DNA of 64,000 bases from assembly GCA_000333855.2 (NCBI GenBank), contig CM007344.1:23728-87727 (forward strand), in the 5' to 3' direction. A model generated the notes under the pieces. The model was not told the DNA's origin. It searched no databases and saw only the letters and a program-made list of their open reading frames with translations. This document shows, in pieces, positions 29,730 through 40,014 of the stretch. Numbering within the stretch: position 1 is the first letter of the stretch; each line of letters begins with the position of its first letter. The DNA comes from Endotrypanum monterogeii. Its lineage: Eukaryota > Euglenozoa > Kinetoplastea > Trypanosomatida > Trypanosomatidae. The position numbers were made by a program, and so were the translations under genes.

Positions 29730-31619
29730 GTTGCAGTCATCGGCTACCTTCAGAACACGGAAACCGGAGCAAAAGCGGGGGAGGTAAAGAGCTGAGTAGG
29801 GAGATACAGGAAAAGAAAAATGATTTGGGTAGCGCATAACAAACGTCATGAGATCTTCGTATATGCCTTTTTCTTCTTTTTTTTTTTGCAGGAGTGTGAA
29901 CGTCAACGCACAAAGCTGCGCGGTGGCCGACGCCTATGGTATCGGTCGAAGCAGAGGTGCACGTCGGGATCCAGGAATGTAGCCACGCGGTGATGCCCAG
30001 ATCATCTTTCGCTCACATGGCTCGGACCCTCACGGCGTCCTCGTACTTCTTGGCTGCAGCGGCAGCGGCGACAAGTTTTCTGTATCCCCACAGCAGCGAA
30101 GCTAAATCCATAGGTCGATGCGATTTTGGCCAACTCTGGCGCAAATGTCGATGTGGCTAAAGTCGCCCTCCACCCACCTACAGCGAGCCCAGACGAGTGT
30201 CGCTCGGCTTCATATGCTCAACGTTCTGTGCTGTCCCTTGGCGTCTCCGGGCAACCACCATAAAGTCAGTACGGGGCCGCATCAAAACGGCTGATCCTTC
30301 AGAAGCCAGCACCATTTTTTTTTTTTCTAGTCTCCTATTCCCTAGCCAGACAGCTGTCTTTCACAGTACCTTGGCATGAGACGAAAACTACGGAAATGGC
30401 CTCGGACTTGTGCCCTACAATCCCCTCAATTCTCCTCTCATTTTTTTTTTAATTTATCCTAATAACTATTATAAGTTGTTATTGTTAATAATTATTCATT
30501 AGTATTGGGCGATGAGCGCTTTACTTGAACCTCTACATGTGATGCGATAATCATAGGTAAAAAAAAAAAAGATCGACTCAAATTGCTTCTCCTTGAGCGC
30601 GGCTTGTGTTGTTGTCGGCTGCTAAACGTATTCCACATAGTGTGTCCCGGAAAATCGACGGAAGGGAAGCTGAAGGACCCCAATAACTCAAGCCCTGCAA
30701 GTGTTCAAACGCCTGAGAATCCAAACCCCCCGCCGTTGTGTAGCGCAACGATGGCAGCGGCGGCAACCGGGGTGAGGTAAGAAAGGGAACTTTATTTCGA
30801 CGGAATAATAATAATACATAGAGATGAATACATTTTGTTTTTTTTTGTTGTTTTCATCGTACGTAACGTTATCGACTCTCTCTAGTATAGGGAAGGGAAA
30901 GGGCAACTAATTGGGCGGCGGGCGGGGGACTGGGTCAGTACACCACCACCACAGCACCCCCTCCCAAATCCATCTGTATCGTGAACAAAGAAAAGGGGAA
31001 TTCATACATCCTGCACGTGCTGCTAGGCGTACTCATTCACCAGAAAAGCAGCCACTCCCGGGAAGAAATGGAGGAAAAAAGGAAGACGATTCGTTTTTTT
31101 TTGTTTTCTACAATCGGAACAGTAAGACGCAGTATCACCATAGAGCGACATTCTCCACCTCTAACCTGAGTACGTTTGGTGGGGATTCTCTTTGGTCGGA
31201 GCCGTGCTCACTGCTCCCGTACCCGCCAGCCCCTCCCCTCCACACAACCCACACACAATATATATATATATATATATATGTCCTTGGGGGAGAGAAGCGC
31301 AGTGATCGAAAGGGGAGTGGGCGAACAATATTAGGACCACCTAGAGGGAGGGAACATGGGCAGGGGAGGTGTAGAAGGTGCACCTGAGTGGTGTTCTGCT
31401 GCCAAGTGACATGGTCGTTTTTTTTTTTTCCTAGACGTCTGCTCTTGAGTACTCTTCTTGATGTGAGCCTCTCCCTCAGCGGGAGGATGGTGAAAACGTG
31501 CCGGCCAGGCGGGGCGAAAGCTTCGTAACGATCGACGGGGCCTAAAAACCGTGGGCACACCAGCGCGTGAAGGTGATCGAGTGAAGCGAGCCAATGCACA
31601 ACACGCGACTTACCAACGT
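29730..31619. other. Spacer upstream of the tRNA gene
   Basis: A 1.9-kb non-coding stretch. It holds T runs at about 29876-29887, 30315-30326 and 31419-31430, AT-rich sequence at 30440-30500, a G-rich patch at 30911-30930 and a TA array at 31258-31279. Short open frames on both strands are not convincing. A divergent small nuclear RNA gene, common next to trypanosomatid tRNAs, was looked for upstream of the tRNA on the - strand and not recognised. Confidence 0.55.
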
Positions 31620-31691
31620 GGCCGCTTGGTCTAGTGGTATGATTCCCGCTTCGGGTGCGGGAGGTCAGGGGTTCAATTCCCCTAGCGGCCC
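31620..31691 (+). tRNA. tRNA-Pro (CGG)
   Basis: A complete cloverleaf is visible. The acceptor stem GGCCGCT (31620-31626) pairs with AGCGGCC (31684-31690). The anticodon stem CCCGC/GCGGG (31645-31649 with 31657-31661) encloses the loop TTCGGGT, giving anticodon CGG at 31652-31654. The T stem AGGGG/CCCCT encloses TTCAATT. Internal A- and B-box sequences (TGGTCTAGTGG and GGTTCAATTCC) are present. There is no intron. A T6 run at 31693-31698 follows directly. Confidence 0.97.
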
Positions 31692-31692
31692 C

Positions 31693-31698
31693 TTTTTT
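31693..31698 (+). terminator. RNA polymerase III terminator
   Basis: Six T residues two bases after the tRNA-Pro discriminator base, the standard polymerase III stop. Confidence 0.9.
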
Positions 31699-31731
31699 AA
31701 GGGAAGGCCACGGATCTCTTTCTCTTCTATC

Positions 31732-31751
31732 TTGGGGGGTCGGACCCCCAA
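31732..31751. repeat. Short perfect inverted repeat downstream of tRNA-Pro
   Basis: TTGGGGG (31732-31738) and CCCCCAA (31745-31751) pair over 7 bp around a 6-base loop. It lies about 40 bases after the tRNA. Its function is unknown. Confidence 0.7.
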
Positions 31752-33100
31752 CGGGTATCCGTAGCCGTCTTTGCGGGCTCACGCAACACGACTGCATTCG
31801 AGTCGCTTGACAGATCGTGAAGAAATCACCGAGCGCGCGCCCCCTACCCGAAAGGGAAAAAAAAAAATGAGGCAGCACCTGTCCTATGATTCGCTGCGGT
31901 AAACCGTTGGGAAAGCAGTGCCCACCGGTCCCGAGACACAGAAATGAGAGCAATGCGCGCGTACTGTTCCCCTCCTGGTGGGGTGCTTTTCACTCAAACC
32001 AAAGCATCCGGGAAGGGGTCCTCAAGGTGATTCACGTCGTGTTTTTTTTTTTCTGCGAGCCGTGCGAATTACTCTCCGGCGCCACGTCTAGGCAAGGCAT
32101 GGATGTCGGTGCGCACGCCAACAGCACCGTGAACCCCACTGCAGCAGCTCGAGGGGGACGGGTGGCAGGAGATATGGCATGCGGGCGCTTCGGGGGAGGA
32201 TCTGAGTGCGCCTCTCTGACGCTGACTCACCAGCGCTCCTGAGCTTTTTCGACCTGCATCTAGGCTGCGGAATACCAGATGCACGGGTAATACAATAACT
32301 CCCGCCCTGCAGCAGCTCCCTGGATGTGGTTGAATGAGCGAGGTCATGCATCCGGCGATGTGTTTCTCTCCAGTATGTGTATGAAAAGCGCGTAGGCAGA
32401 CATTGCCTGGTGCGCTGACAGGAGGTCTGTCTAGTTTTCAGGGTTCTATATTGGTGAAACAAGGGTATATGAGGCAGATTTATGTTTTCATGTACATTTC
32501 CAATCACCACCAGTAGTCGTCTGCCATGTTCCGAAGAGACAAAAAGGGAGTTTAACTGTTGAGAGCGATGGAAGCCCCAGCCGATCTCCCCCCTCCCCCC
32601 CCCCCAGGCATCTCATGAAACGCTCTGAGGGAAAAAACGGGATCAGTATTGCACCAAAACAGAAGTCAACATGAAGGAAAAATGAACCAGGAAAGGTTTT
32701 CAGTCGTTCCCGAAGGGGCGTCAGCAAAAGGTTTGATGACGAAGTACGCCACACCAGGCGAGGACATCTACTGATACCTATACATCAGGCGACTTCCCCT
32801 CCCCACTCCTCCTTTCCCGACTCTTTCTCTCTCTCTCTCTGGTGCCGCTCCTATGCATGCCTACCACTGACTTTGGAATCCCCACATGTTTTCCTTTTTT
32901 TTTTCCCTTGATCCACTTACCACTAATCTACGCGTCTTGTGGAGTAGCTGGTTTGAAGAGTGTAGTAGCACACTGAGCATCCGCAACATACTAGCAGGTC
33001 CAGCTCCTGTCCCCGTGCCGCTCATTCAACTCCACTTCACTCCGCCTCGAAGCCAAGGCTGATAGTGGGAGCCGAAAAGGAAGAAAAACAGGTTCGCATA

Positions 33101-36100
33101 ATGGCGCTTGTCGAGCCGCTTGTTGGTCACCTTCTGTCGAAGTACAAGGAAACGGTTTTGGAAGGGCTTTCAAAGATTCGCAACATCGTTCAGGATGGTG
33201 GAGAACAAGGTCATGAAGTGGCTGTGGCCGTCTCCGATCAAGAGGAGGCACTGCAGGCACTCCGAGCGACTCTCCTCCGCCACGAGTACTTTGTGCCGAC
33301 GCTGCAAACGCTGACAGCCGTGCTGGCGCACCTGATGGAGCGAGGAAATCGCGTCACCCTCATTCGGGAGGTGCTGCGTGGTGACTGCGCTGCTCTGCTC
33401 CGCAAGACACTTGCCACGCTCTCGGATGCGACCCTAACCCACGTAACGGCTGCACTACAGTTCTTGACGGAGGCAGTAAAGGACGCACCACTGCTTGTAC
33501 TAGCGCGCCTGCGTAGTGCTGCTGACGCACACCCCTCCTCTGCCATCACCCCCGTTGCTTCGACGAGCCTTCTCACAGCGACTACGATGCAGCGACGTGC
33601 TGACGTCCCGTTGCATCTCGCCGTTTTCCGTTTGCAGTTGACATATAATCAGCGCCGTATTCGCCTAACGCGTCTCAATTTCCTGATTCAGCTTGTCACA
33701 TCACCGATGCACAACGCCGTAGCTGACACGATCTGCAGCCACGGTTTTCTCACGCACCTTCTTGAGGATGCTGGAGAGCTCTTGCGTGAAGGCACGAGTG
33801 CGGGTGTGACGTGTGCCCTCAGTGCTCTGCGCGTAGCTCGCGAAATGTTCATTCAGAGTCGCCACATCACCTCGGAACAGAAGCGCCGCGTTTTGTTGGC
33901 GCAGCGCAACATCTTCCGACTGCTTGTGCGAGCACTAGAGTATGAACTCGTGGCAGACAATGCCGCAACGATCCTTTACGACATCGTCGACGAAACGATG
34001 GAATCACCCGCTGACTACGCTAGCACGCGAGTGGAATCGCTAGAGGACCAGGGTATGCCTAATTATCTCCTGTTTTTTCTGCTGCGCCAGCTACAACCCA
34101 AGGCCAACGAACGCATGTCTCAGCTGGCGCTGCACATTCTCCAGCGTGCCCCAGATCTCATTCGACCATACTTCATTCGTATATCTGGTCATCTCGCGGA
34201 GGAAGGCAATTCACACGGAGTCCCACCGACGACGGCACGTGTAGCGGTTCTCAATCTGATGACACGCGCCTTTATGTGTCCCATGCCATACCACCTCGCC
34301 TCGCTGCAGGTGCGGCTGGAGCCAGTGGTGGCCAAGACCTCTACATTTTATACGATGTGCCCCCGTGATGTGGCGGACGAGATTTGCCCTGTCTGGGTCG
34401 CAGAGTATGTACACCGTCTCATCAATGGTTCCACAAACCTGCTCATGCTCACGCTTGCGATGCAGATGACACAGGCAGCGCTAACGCGAGCGAAGCGCGT
34501 GCTGCCCCTCGTGCTCGCTGTTCAGAGGGCAGCGCAACTAAACAAGGAGGGCATCACTACGAATACCTTTGCCAGCGCTACCGCCAGAGACACATCCATC
34601 TCGCCTACCGGGCCCCTCGATTTCTCAGCTACGGATCTCAATGTTTTACAAGGAAACGATGACGCCCAGGCAGAGGTGTGGGACACATACAACTCCCAAG
34701 TGCGCCACCACCTTCAGGCAGCGCTGCCAAGTCGTGAGGAATTTTGGCACCGCATGACCCAGCAGCTGCATCGTACCCTGACCCTCGCTGCCTCCGTCGC
34801 GTCCTCCACCAGATCCTCATCACCTGCGGCCGAGAACGCGACCCTCGTGAAAACCCAGTTTGTTGCGCAACGCATGTTGCTGCTCATGAAGAGCTATGTC
34901 GATGTGTTTGATTTGCGGGTTCCGTGGCTTACCGCTGTGCCATCGTTTCTGCCTGACCTTACCCTCAGCCTCGTCAGTACCGCCAGTCGTGTTGATCATG
35001 GCTCCACTATTGGCAAAGATCGGAAGATGCACGCTGCAGCGGCTGCGGTGTCCGTACACCCCATTACGGCTGCTCTGCAGAGACAAAATGACATACTTAA
35101 GACTTGGCCTGCCACGAGTGTGGCGCTCCTGTGTCAGCTTCTCACTGTCAGCCACCAGCGTGCGGTGCCCATGATCAAGATGCATCACATCAATATGTCC
35201 CAGGCAGTCGGTATTGGTGAGTGGCCGCTTCTGCTCAGTGTGCTTCTCTGGGTGACGCACCATCAGCCAGACCAAACGCCAAAGCTGGAGAAATCCGATG
35301 CGGTACTAGTGGCGCGGGCGGTGGGGTGGGCAGCCAAGCTGCTTCTGTGGACTGTACATAGCGTCACCATTCACTCGAACTGTACAATGTCCGAGGCCTA
35401 CCTGTGGCTCTCATGCCTGACGCCCAACACTGTCCCTGTCTTCTTGCATGTCCTCAATCACCTTCTCATGCGCAGTCTCTCCAAGGCGGCCGATCGTGTA
35501 GCACACGAGTTAAGAGATGCGGAGCACGGCATGTTGGTGGCGGCGGCACAGCACTTCATAAATCGCACGATGGAAAAGCAAGAGCAAGTGAGCAACGCTG
35601 GTAGCAACGAGGACGCGGACGTGGAGCTCAAGGAGAAACAAGTAAATCAAAAACAGAAGGGATCAAAGAAAGGATCGAGGGTCGAGAGCGCAAAGAACGG
35701 TGTCGGCAACGCCGGCAGCATGACCAGCGGTGCAAATCTCTGGGGTACACATCTGCAGGCCTCCCTCGCCGAGTTCAAAATTGTCGTAGCCCAAGTAGTG
35801 GAGCTGTGGGGTAGGCGCACCCGCCTACTGGCCCAGGCTACTGCTGATATGACCCCAGAGCCCGATGCTCCGCAAGTGACACAGCAGCAATATATCGAAG
35901 TGTTAATACTCGCAGACCGGCAGCGGGGCTTCACGAAAGCACCGACTCATCACAGGGCGACGTCGCAGTCGGAACACCTTCGCGCATTTTTGTCAAACTT
36001 ACACAGTCCTGTACTGCCGTTGCCCGAAGACGATGCCGCGGTGGCGTTACTGAACCAACTGAACCAGGCCGCATCCTCGCTATTACACCTAAAGGAGGAC

Positions 36101-38419
36101 GGACAGGGGAGTTCAAGGAAGCACACACCAGTGCCTTCTATGTTTGTCGAAGATATTTGTGCGGCCCTTGGTATTGGGGAATCCCTCGGTAACGAACAGA
36201 AGGATGCGAAATCCCAGAAAACGCCGTGGTTTTCGATGAACCCCGTTTGCTGGCAAGTGGCGGGCATGCTCCTTTCCTGGACGAGAAGCAATGGGCCTGA
36301 AGTATCTCTCGATAGCTACGGCACAGCAAAGGCTAAATGTGACCTCGTCTTGAGAATTGTGCGCTCGCTTCTTACTGACGAAGCGGGACTATCAACACAC
36401 CTGAGCACCAACACAGACCGCGAAGGATCGCTCGCTGGTCTCTTAGTCCTACTGCTTGTCTGCACTCGCACACTGCTCAGTGTCGCGCATGTGTGCCCTG
36501 TTCTACCCACTGAGGAGTCTGTAGCACTGGGCCGTGTGTGCCTTGGCATTTACAGGGGCACGCTCAGTGTCCAGGATCGCCTTGTGTACGCTATATGTCT
36601 CACCCTCCACTACCTGAGTTCCGCTCCGCCCGTTGCACACACTGCCGTCCCCCCCCTCACCGAGTCAACAACTGAGGAGCGCAACAAGGATGTAGCAGAG
36701 CGGGAAAGGAAGAGATACCGAACAGCAGCGGTACCGGCAGTGGCGAAACACACACCCTCACACCACCACGAAGGGGCCGAAGTTCCGAATGCGCTGGTCC
36801 TGCGCCGCTTTTTGCTTTGTGGCCACACCGCTAACGCCGCACGTACCCCCGAAGTAGAGATGCTTTCGTGGCATCTGGACTCCCTGACAGAAGAGGATAT
36901 CGGCTTCATGGCCTTGCAGGCCCCCTCGCGTCTGCACAACACCGTTTACCTTGAAGAAGACAGCGACACCAACGGTGTAGCCGACCTGCTGGGCGCCGTT
37001 TTTCCTGAAGTGCATTCCTCGGGTGACGCACACGTGACTGACCTCGAGCGGCTTTCATTGAGTGACGTACTCGACCTGCGCTACATTGTGCCTCTCATTC
37101 ATCGTGTGGCCTCTCTACCTGCTTCGTTGTTGGTTCACCTGCCAATGGGTAGGATGATACCGTTGCTGTTGAAGGCGCTCACGTCGATCGACCTGCAGCT
37201 GCGCACCGCAGCAGCCTCTGCGCTAGGCACACTATACATACCTAAGGGAGCTTTGCGAGTGGTTGTGAGCGTCGCGCGCATCAAAATGAATCAAATGCAG
37301 GTGTCCTCGTCCACCTCCAGCGATAAGAGACGGTCTCACAATCCCCCTCACTCAGGTGTTACCCCATCACTCGCAGTGGTGCCACGATTTCCGACGCCGC
37401 TGGCAATCATGCTGATCATGTCGATCCGCCCCTTGGGTCGATACGATGATATTCTACACCACCACCTGGTCCACTTTTTGCTGCACCTCGACTCAGCCCT
37501 GGAGACCCCACTTCCCTTCGCCCACTGGACTACCGCGCCTCCGCTAGCAGCGATCAGCGTTCCTCTCATGCTTGAACGCCAGGAAGCCTTGCAGCTGAGC
37601 ACCAGCAAAGCTGGTGGCGCTGGCGGTAAAAACAATGGAAATGTCGCGCAGGCATCTGCCGCTGACGTGGCACAAGAGCTGAGGAAGGGTATTCCGCCTC
37701 AGCTCACATTTCTCCTGCAGTTGCTCAGACACGGCTGTGAGGTGCCAGAGGATGGCGTCGCGCTACTGGAGTCGAGTGCTCTGGATGGGGTAATGCTGCT
37801 TTGCGATATGTTGACGGCCTCTGATAGGCAGCGATCCTCTTACGTGCAGTGTCTCCTCATTCTCTGTTCAAAGTCCGCTGCCCTGACGCACCTCTTCGTG
37901 CGTAGCGGGCACATGATGACTTGGACTGTGTCCTTTTTATGGCAGCTTTGCCGTGAGTATGGAAAGGCAACCCCGTATCCATACGGCGGTGAGACTTTCA
38001 CGAGTGCCTTACAGCTGCTGCGTGTAATGTGCGCAGCTATCGCACAGTCGGCTACGTCCTTGATGGGCACGATTGACCTCAGCAACGCGGCCGCAGAGCA
38101 GCTTCACGAGTGCCTGCGACAGCTGCGCGCGTGGGTGGTCGATGCGCATGTAACAGCTCGCGACGTACTCGATGTTTTTGATGAAATAATGAGCCGCTTC
38201 AGCCAGGCTGCTCGGGGGCACGACAACGGTGCAATTGAAGCAGACGTCAGGCGCAACAATGATGGGGCCGCCACCGCGAAGGAAGCACGACCGTCACCAG
38301 CGAGAGCGACGTCAACACTGCCGTTTTCGTCGCCTTCAGCAAAGCACCAACGCGACGGTGTATCTCCCCAAGAAAAGAGAAAGACACTCAAGCGCGTACG
38401 CACTGAGCACATCATCTAA
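33101..38419 (+). CDS. Probable Urb1/Npa1-like ribosome biogenesis protein
   Basis: A 1772-aa, almost entirely helical protein with long Leu/Ala-rich repeats, as expected for a HEAT/ARM solenoid. It has no signal peptide or membrane helix. A conserved-looking N-terminal region (about 10-300) and a C-terminal block near residues 1327-1380 (RYIVPLIHRVASLP, then LLLKALTSID and RTAAASALGTLY) resemble the N- and C-terminal domains of Urb1/Npa1 (human URB1), a nucleolar scaffold of early 60S pre-ribosomes. The length is close to the 1760 residues of yeast Urb1. A Lys-rich patch near 846-866 and a basic C terminus (KRKTLKRVRTE) fit nucleolar localisation. The assignment is by overall shape and short motifs only. 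Other large HEAT proteins remain possible. ATG 33101 is the first ATG; the frame is open to a GTG at 33065. Confidence 0.65.
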   Translation: MALVEPLVGHLLSKYKETVLEGLSKIRNIVQDGGEQGHEVAVAVSDQEEALQALRATLLRHEYFVPTLQTLTAVLAHLMERGNRVTLIREVLRGDCAALLRKTLATLSDATLTHVTAALQFLTEAVKDAPLLVLARLRSAADAHPSSAITPVASTSLLTATTMQRRADVPLHLAVFRLQLTYNQRRIRLTRLNFLIQLVTSPMHNAVADTICSHGFLTHLLEDAGELLREGTSAGVTCALSALRVAREMFIQSRHITSEQKRRVLLAQRNIFRLLVRALEYELVADNAATILYDIVDETMESPADYASTRVESLEDQGMPNYLLFFLLRQLQPKANERMSQLALHILQRAPDLIRPYFIRISGHLAEEGNSHGVPPTTARVAVLNLMTRAFMCPMPYHLASLQVRLEPVVAKTSTFYTMCPRDVADEICPVWVAEYVHRLINGSTNLLMLTLAMQMTQAALTRAKRVLPLVLAVQRAAQLNKEGITTNTFASATARDTSISPTGPLDFSATDLNVLQGNDDAQAEVWDTYNSQVRHHLQAALPSREEFWHRMTQQLHRTLTLAASVASSTRSSSPAAENATLVKTQFVAQRMLLLMKSYVDVFDLRVPWLTAVPSFLPDLTLSLVSTASRVDHGSTIGKDRKMHAAAAAVSVHPITAALQRQNDILKTWPATSVALLCQLLTVSHQRAVPMIKMHHINMSQAVGIGEWPLLLSVLLWVTHHQPDQTPKLEKSDAVLVARAVGWAAKLLLWTVHSVTIHSNCTMSEAYLWLSCLTPNTVPVFLHVLNHLLMRSLSKAADRVAHELRDAEHGMLVAAAQHFINRTMEKQEQVSNAGSNEDADVELKEKQVNQKQKGSKKGSRVESAKNGVGNAGSMTSGANLWGTHLQASLAEFKIVVAQVVELWGRRTRLLAQATADMTPEPDAPQVTQQQYIEVLILADRQRGFTKAPTHHRATSQSEHLRAFLSNLHSPVLPLPEDDAAVALLNQLNQAASSLLHLKEDGQGSSRKHTPVPSMFVEDICAALGIGESLGNEQKDAKSQKTPWFSMNPVCWQVAGMLLSWTRSNGPEVSLDSYGTAKAKCDLVLRIVRSLLTDEAGLSTHLSTNTDREGSLAGLLVLLLVCTRTLLSVAHVCPVLPTEESVALGRVCLGIYRGTLSVQDRLVYAICLTLHYLSSAPPVAHTAVPPLTESTTEERNKDVAERERKRYRTAAVPAVAKHTPSHHHEGAEVPNALVLRRFLLCGHTANAARTPEVEMLSWHLDSLTEEDIGFMALQAPSRLHNTVYLEEDSDTNGVADLLGAVFPEVHSSGDAHVTDLERLSLSDVLDLRYIVPLIHRVASLPASLLVHLPMGRMIPLLLKALTSIDLQLRTAAASALGTLYIPKGALRVVVSVARIKMNQMQVSSSTSSDKRRSHNPPHSGVTPSLAVVPRFPTPLAIMLIMSIRPLGRYDDILHHHLVHFLLHLDSALETPLPFAHWTTAPPLAAISVPLMLERQEALQLSTSKAGGAGGKNNGNVAQASAADVAQELRKGIPPQLTFLLQLLRHGCEVPEDGVALLESSALDGVMLLCDMLTASDRQRSSYVQCLLILCSKSAALTHLFVRSGHMMTWTVSFLWQLCREYGKATPYPYGGETFTSALQLLRVMCAAIAQSATSLMGTIDLSNAAAEQLHECLRQLRAWVVDAHVTARDVLDVFDEIMSRFSQAARGHDNGAIEADVRRNNDGAATAKEARPSPARATSTLPFSSPSAKHQRDGVSPQEKRKTLKRVRTEHII

Positions 38420-38704
38420 GTGTGACCTCGTTTGTTTGAAGGAGTGGAGAGGAAGACGAGGTGTTCCTGAACAGTTGCATATAACTTGGGAAATCCTACA
38501 GGTCGTAGTCTACGTACGCGTGACGAGGAGCATTGCGGTTCCTTGCAAAGGAGGGAAAGTGCAAGAGACGGGTAATGTAAGCATGTCGATGATGTTTCTT
38601 TGTCTGTCTCGCTCTCCCACTTTCACCCCCCCCCAGGCTGTGTTGGTGCAGTTCACCAGTCGATAAGCGTACGTTTTCTTATCAGTGTGCTTGTGTATAC
38701 ATTG

Positions 38705-38746
<42 letters not shown>
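38705..38746. repeat. Compound (TA)n(TG)n microsatellite
   Basis: About ten TA units pass into about eleven TG units in the 3' spacer of the Urb1-like gene. Confidence 0.9.
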
Positions 38747-39784
38747 GTCTGATGTCCTGTGGGTAGGTGGTGTGAGGTGGGGATTTAAGCTAAGAAATCA
38801 GACATACGTACGCGTATGTACTGGTGAGTGTACGCGCACATGTGTTTGTAACGTCTAACGATTAAAAACAGAAATATGAAACAAACAAAAAATGAATTCA
38901 ATGTACGAAGTGAAGCGTCGGATCGTGCATTTGGATCGAAATTCAAATCTGTGTTTCTCTGTTGTTGTTGTTTTTTTTTTTTGTGTGTGTGTGTGTCTGC
39001 TGTCTACACGAAAAAAAAAAAGAAACTGTAGGGAATGAAGCAAGAAACAGAGCTACAGTCGCGCATGACGAGTCTTGTGAATATAACGACGATAGGGGGG
39101 GGGGAAACAGGAAGTGCGATGGTGTGCATAAAATGGACGTATGATATATGCACAATAGCTTTGAGCAGCGCATTGCACACGCTCACACGTTCCTGTCATC
39201 TCTGAGGAACGCACATATACATACATATATAGACTTTGATGTATGTGTGTGGGTGGGTGCTCTCTACATGGTGTCCTACTTGGCGTCGGCTCATATCACA
39301 CAGGTGGCGGAAAGTTGCGGGGGGGGGGGGGCGTCGTTGACCGGTGCCTTTATCCCCTCACGCAGTTGCCCTATCTCCCCCGCCCCATACCCTCTAGGCT
39401 GCAATGCAAGGCGTATGCACTTTGTCTGAACATCAAAATAGAAACGGTATTTCCGGCAAATAGCTCCAGACACCCCGTCTCGCTCCTCAGCTTTCTTGCA
39501 CACGCACACTGCGCGCCTTCATTTCTCAGTACCGCCACACGCATACGCATACTAAAACACGCGTCCGAACTTCATATCTCTGCTAAGAGACGACACTTGT
39601 ATACGTACAGGACGCGCACCATTGCCTCGCATTCTCCTGACTGTCCATCACTCATGCACATCCCCTACTCTCCACGAGGAGTTCTTCCCTCATAGAACCA
39701 AGCACCCAACGGCATCTAGACACACGTATTGTTTTTTTTTTTCATAGACACGTCACGCACTCATACAGTGAGGACGCACACTCA

Positions 39785-39877
39785 CTTTTTTTTTTCCCGT
39801 CCCACCCGGCCTCGTCCCCCGTCTTGTCTCACCCGACGCTGTCATCCTCTTCCCTCATCACCGTCTTCATATTTCAG
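39785..39877 (+). promoter_or_regulatory. Candidate trans-splice acceptor for the SNF2 helicase gene
   Basis: A long C/T-rich tract starting with a T run near 39787 ends in TTTCAG, with AG at 39876-39877. The resulting leader of about 137 bases contains an upstream ATG at 39881 whose frame closes after 20 codons, before the main ATG at 40015. Confidence 0.45.
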
Positions 39878-40014
39878 TTTATGTCTTTACTCGACCGCTT
39901 GTCATGGTACAGGACCCATCAAGTTTTGTTTGCGTGGCTCTGATTTCGATGTATGGGTACGCTGAACTACTGACTGACGCAACTGTCCTAGCTGGCTCCC
40001 TTTGTGCATAGTGA

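Larger units (their letters stand above)
31692..33100. other. Spacer between tRNA-Pro and the Urb1-like gene
   Basis: A 1.4-kb non-coding stretch. It starts with the polymerase III terminator and a short perfect hairpin at 31732-31751. Further on are A and T runs (31857, 32043, 32894) and a C run at 32587-32606. The T tract at 32893-32907 and the AG at 32943-32944 could serve as splice acceptor for the gene at 33101. Confidence 0.55.
38420..40014. other. Intergenic spacer, 1.6 kb
   Basis: The spacer holds a (TA)n(TG)n compound repeat at 38705-38746, T and A runs at 38970-38982 and 39010-39020, G runs at 39098 and 39320-39331, and a C/T-rich leader from about 39730 to 39875. No coding frame was supported. 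Confidence 0.6.

Noticed and set aside
31330..31525. Possible small nuclear RNA gene divergent from the tRNA
   Set aside because: Trypanosomatid U-snRNA genes often lie about 100 bases upstream of a divergent tRNA, so both strands were examined, but no known snRNA or 7SL sequence pattern was recognised.
31135..31953. 272-codon open frame on the - strand
   Set aside because: It runs through the antisense of the tRNA-Pro gene and through a TA array, so it cannot be a real protein gene.
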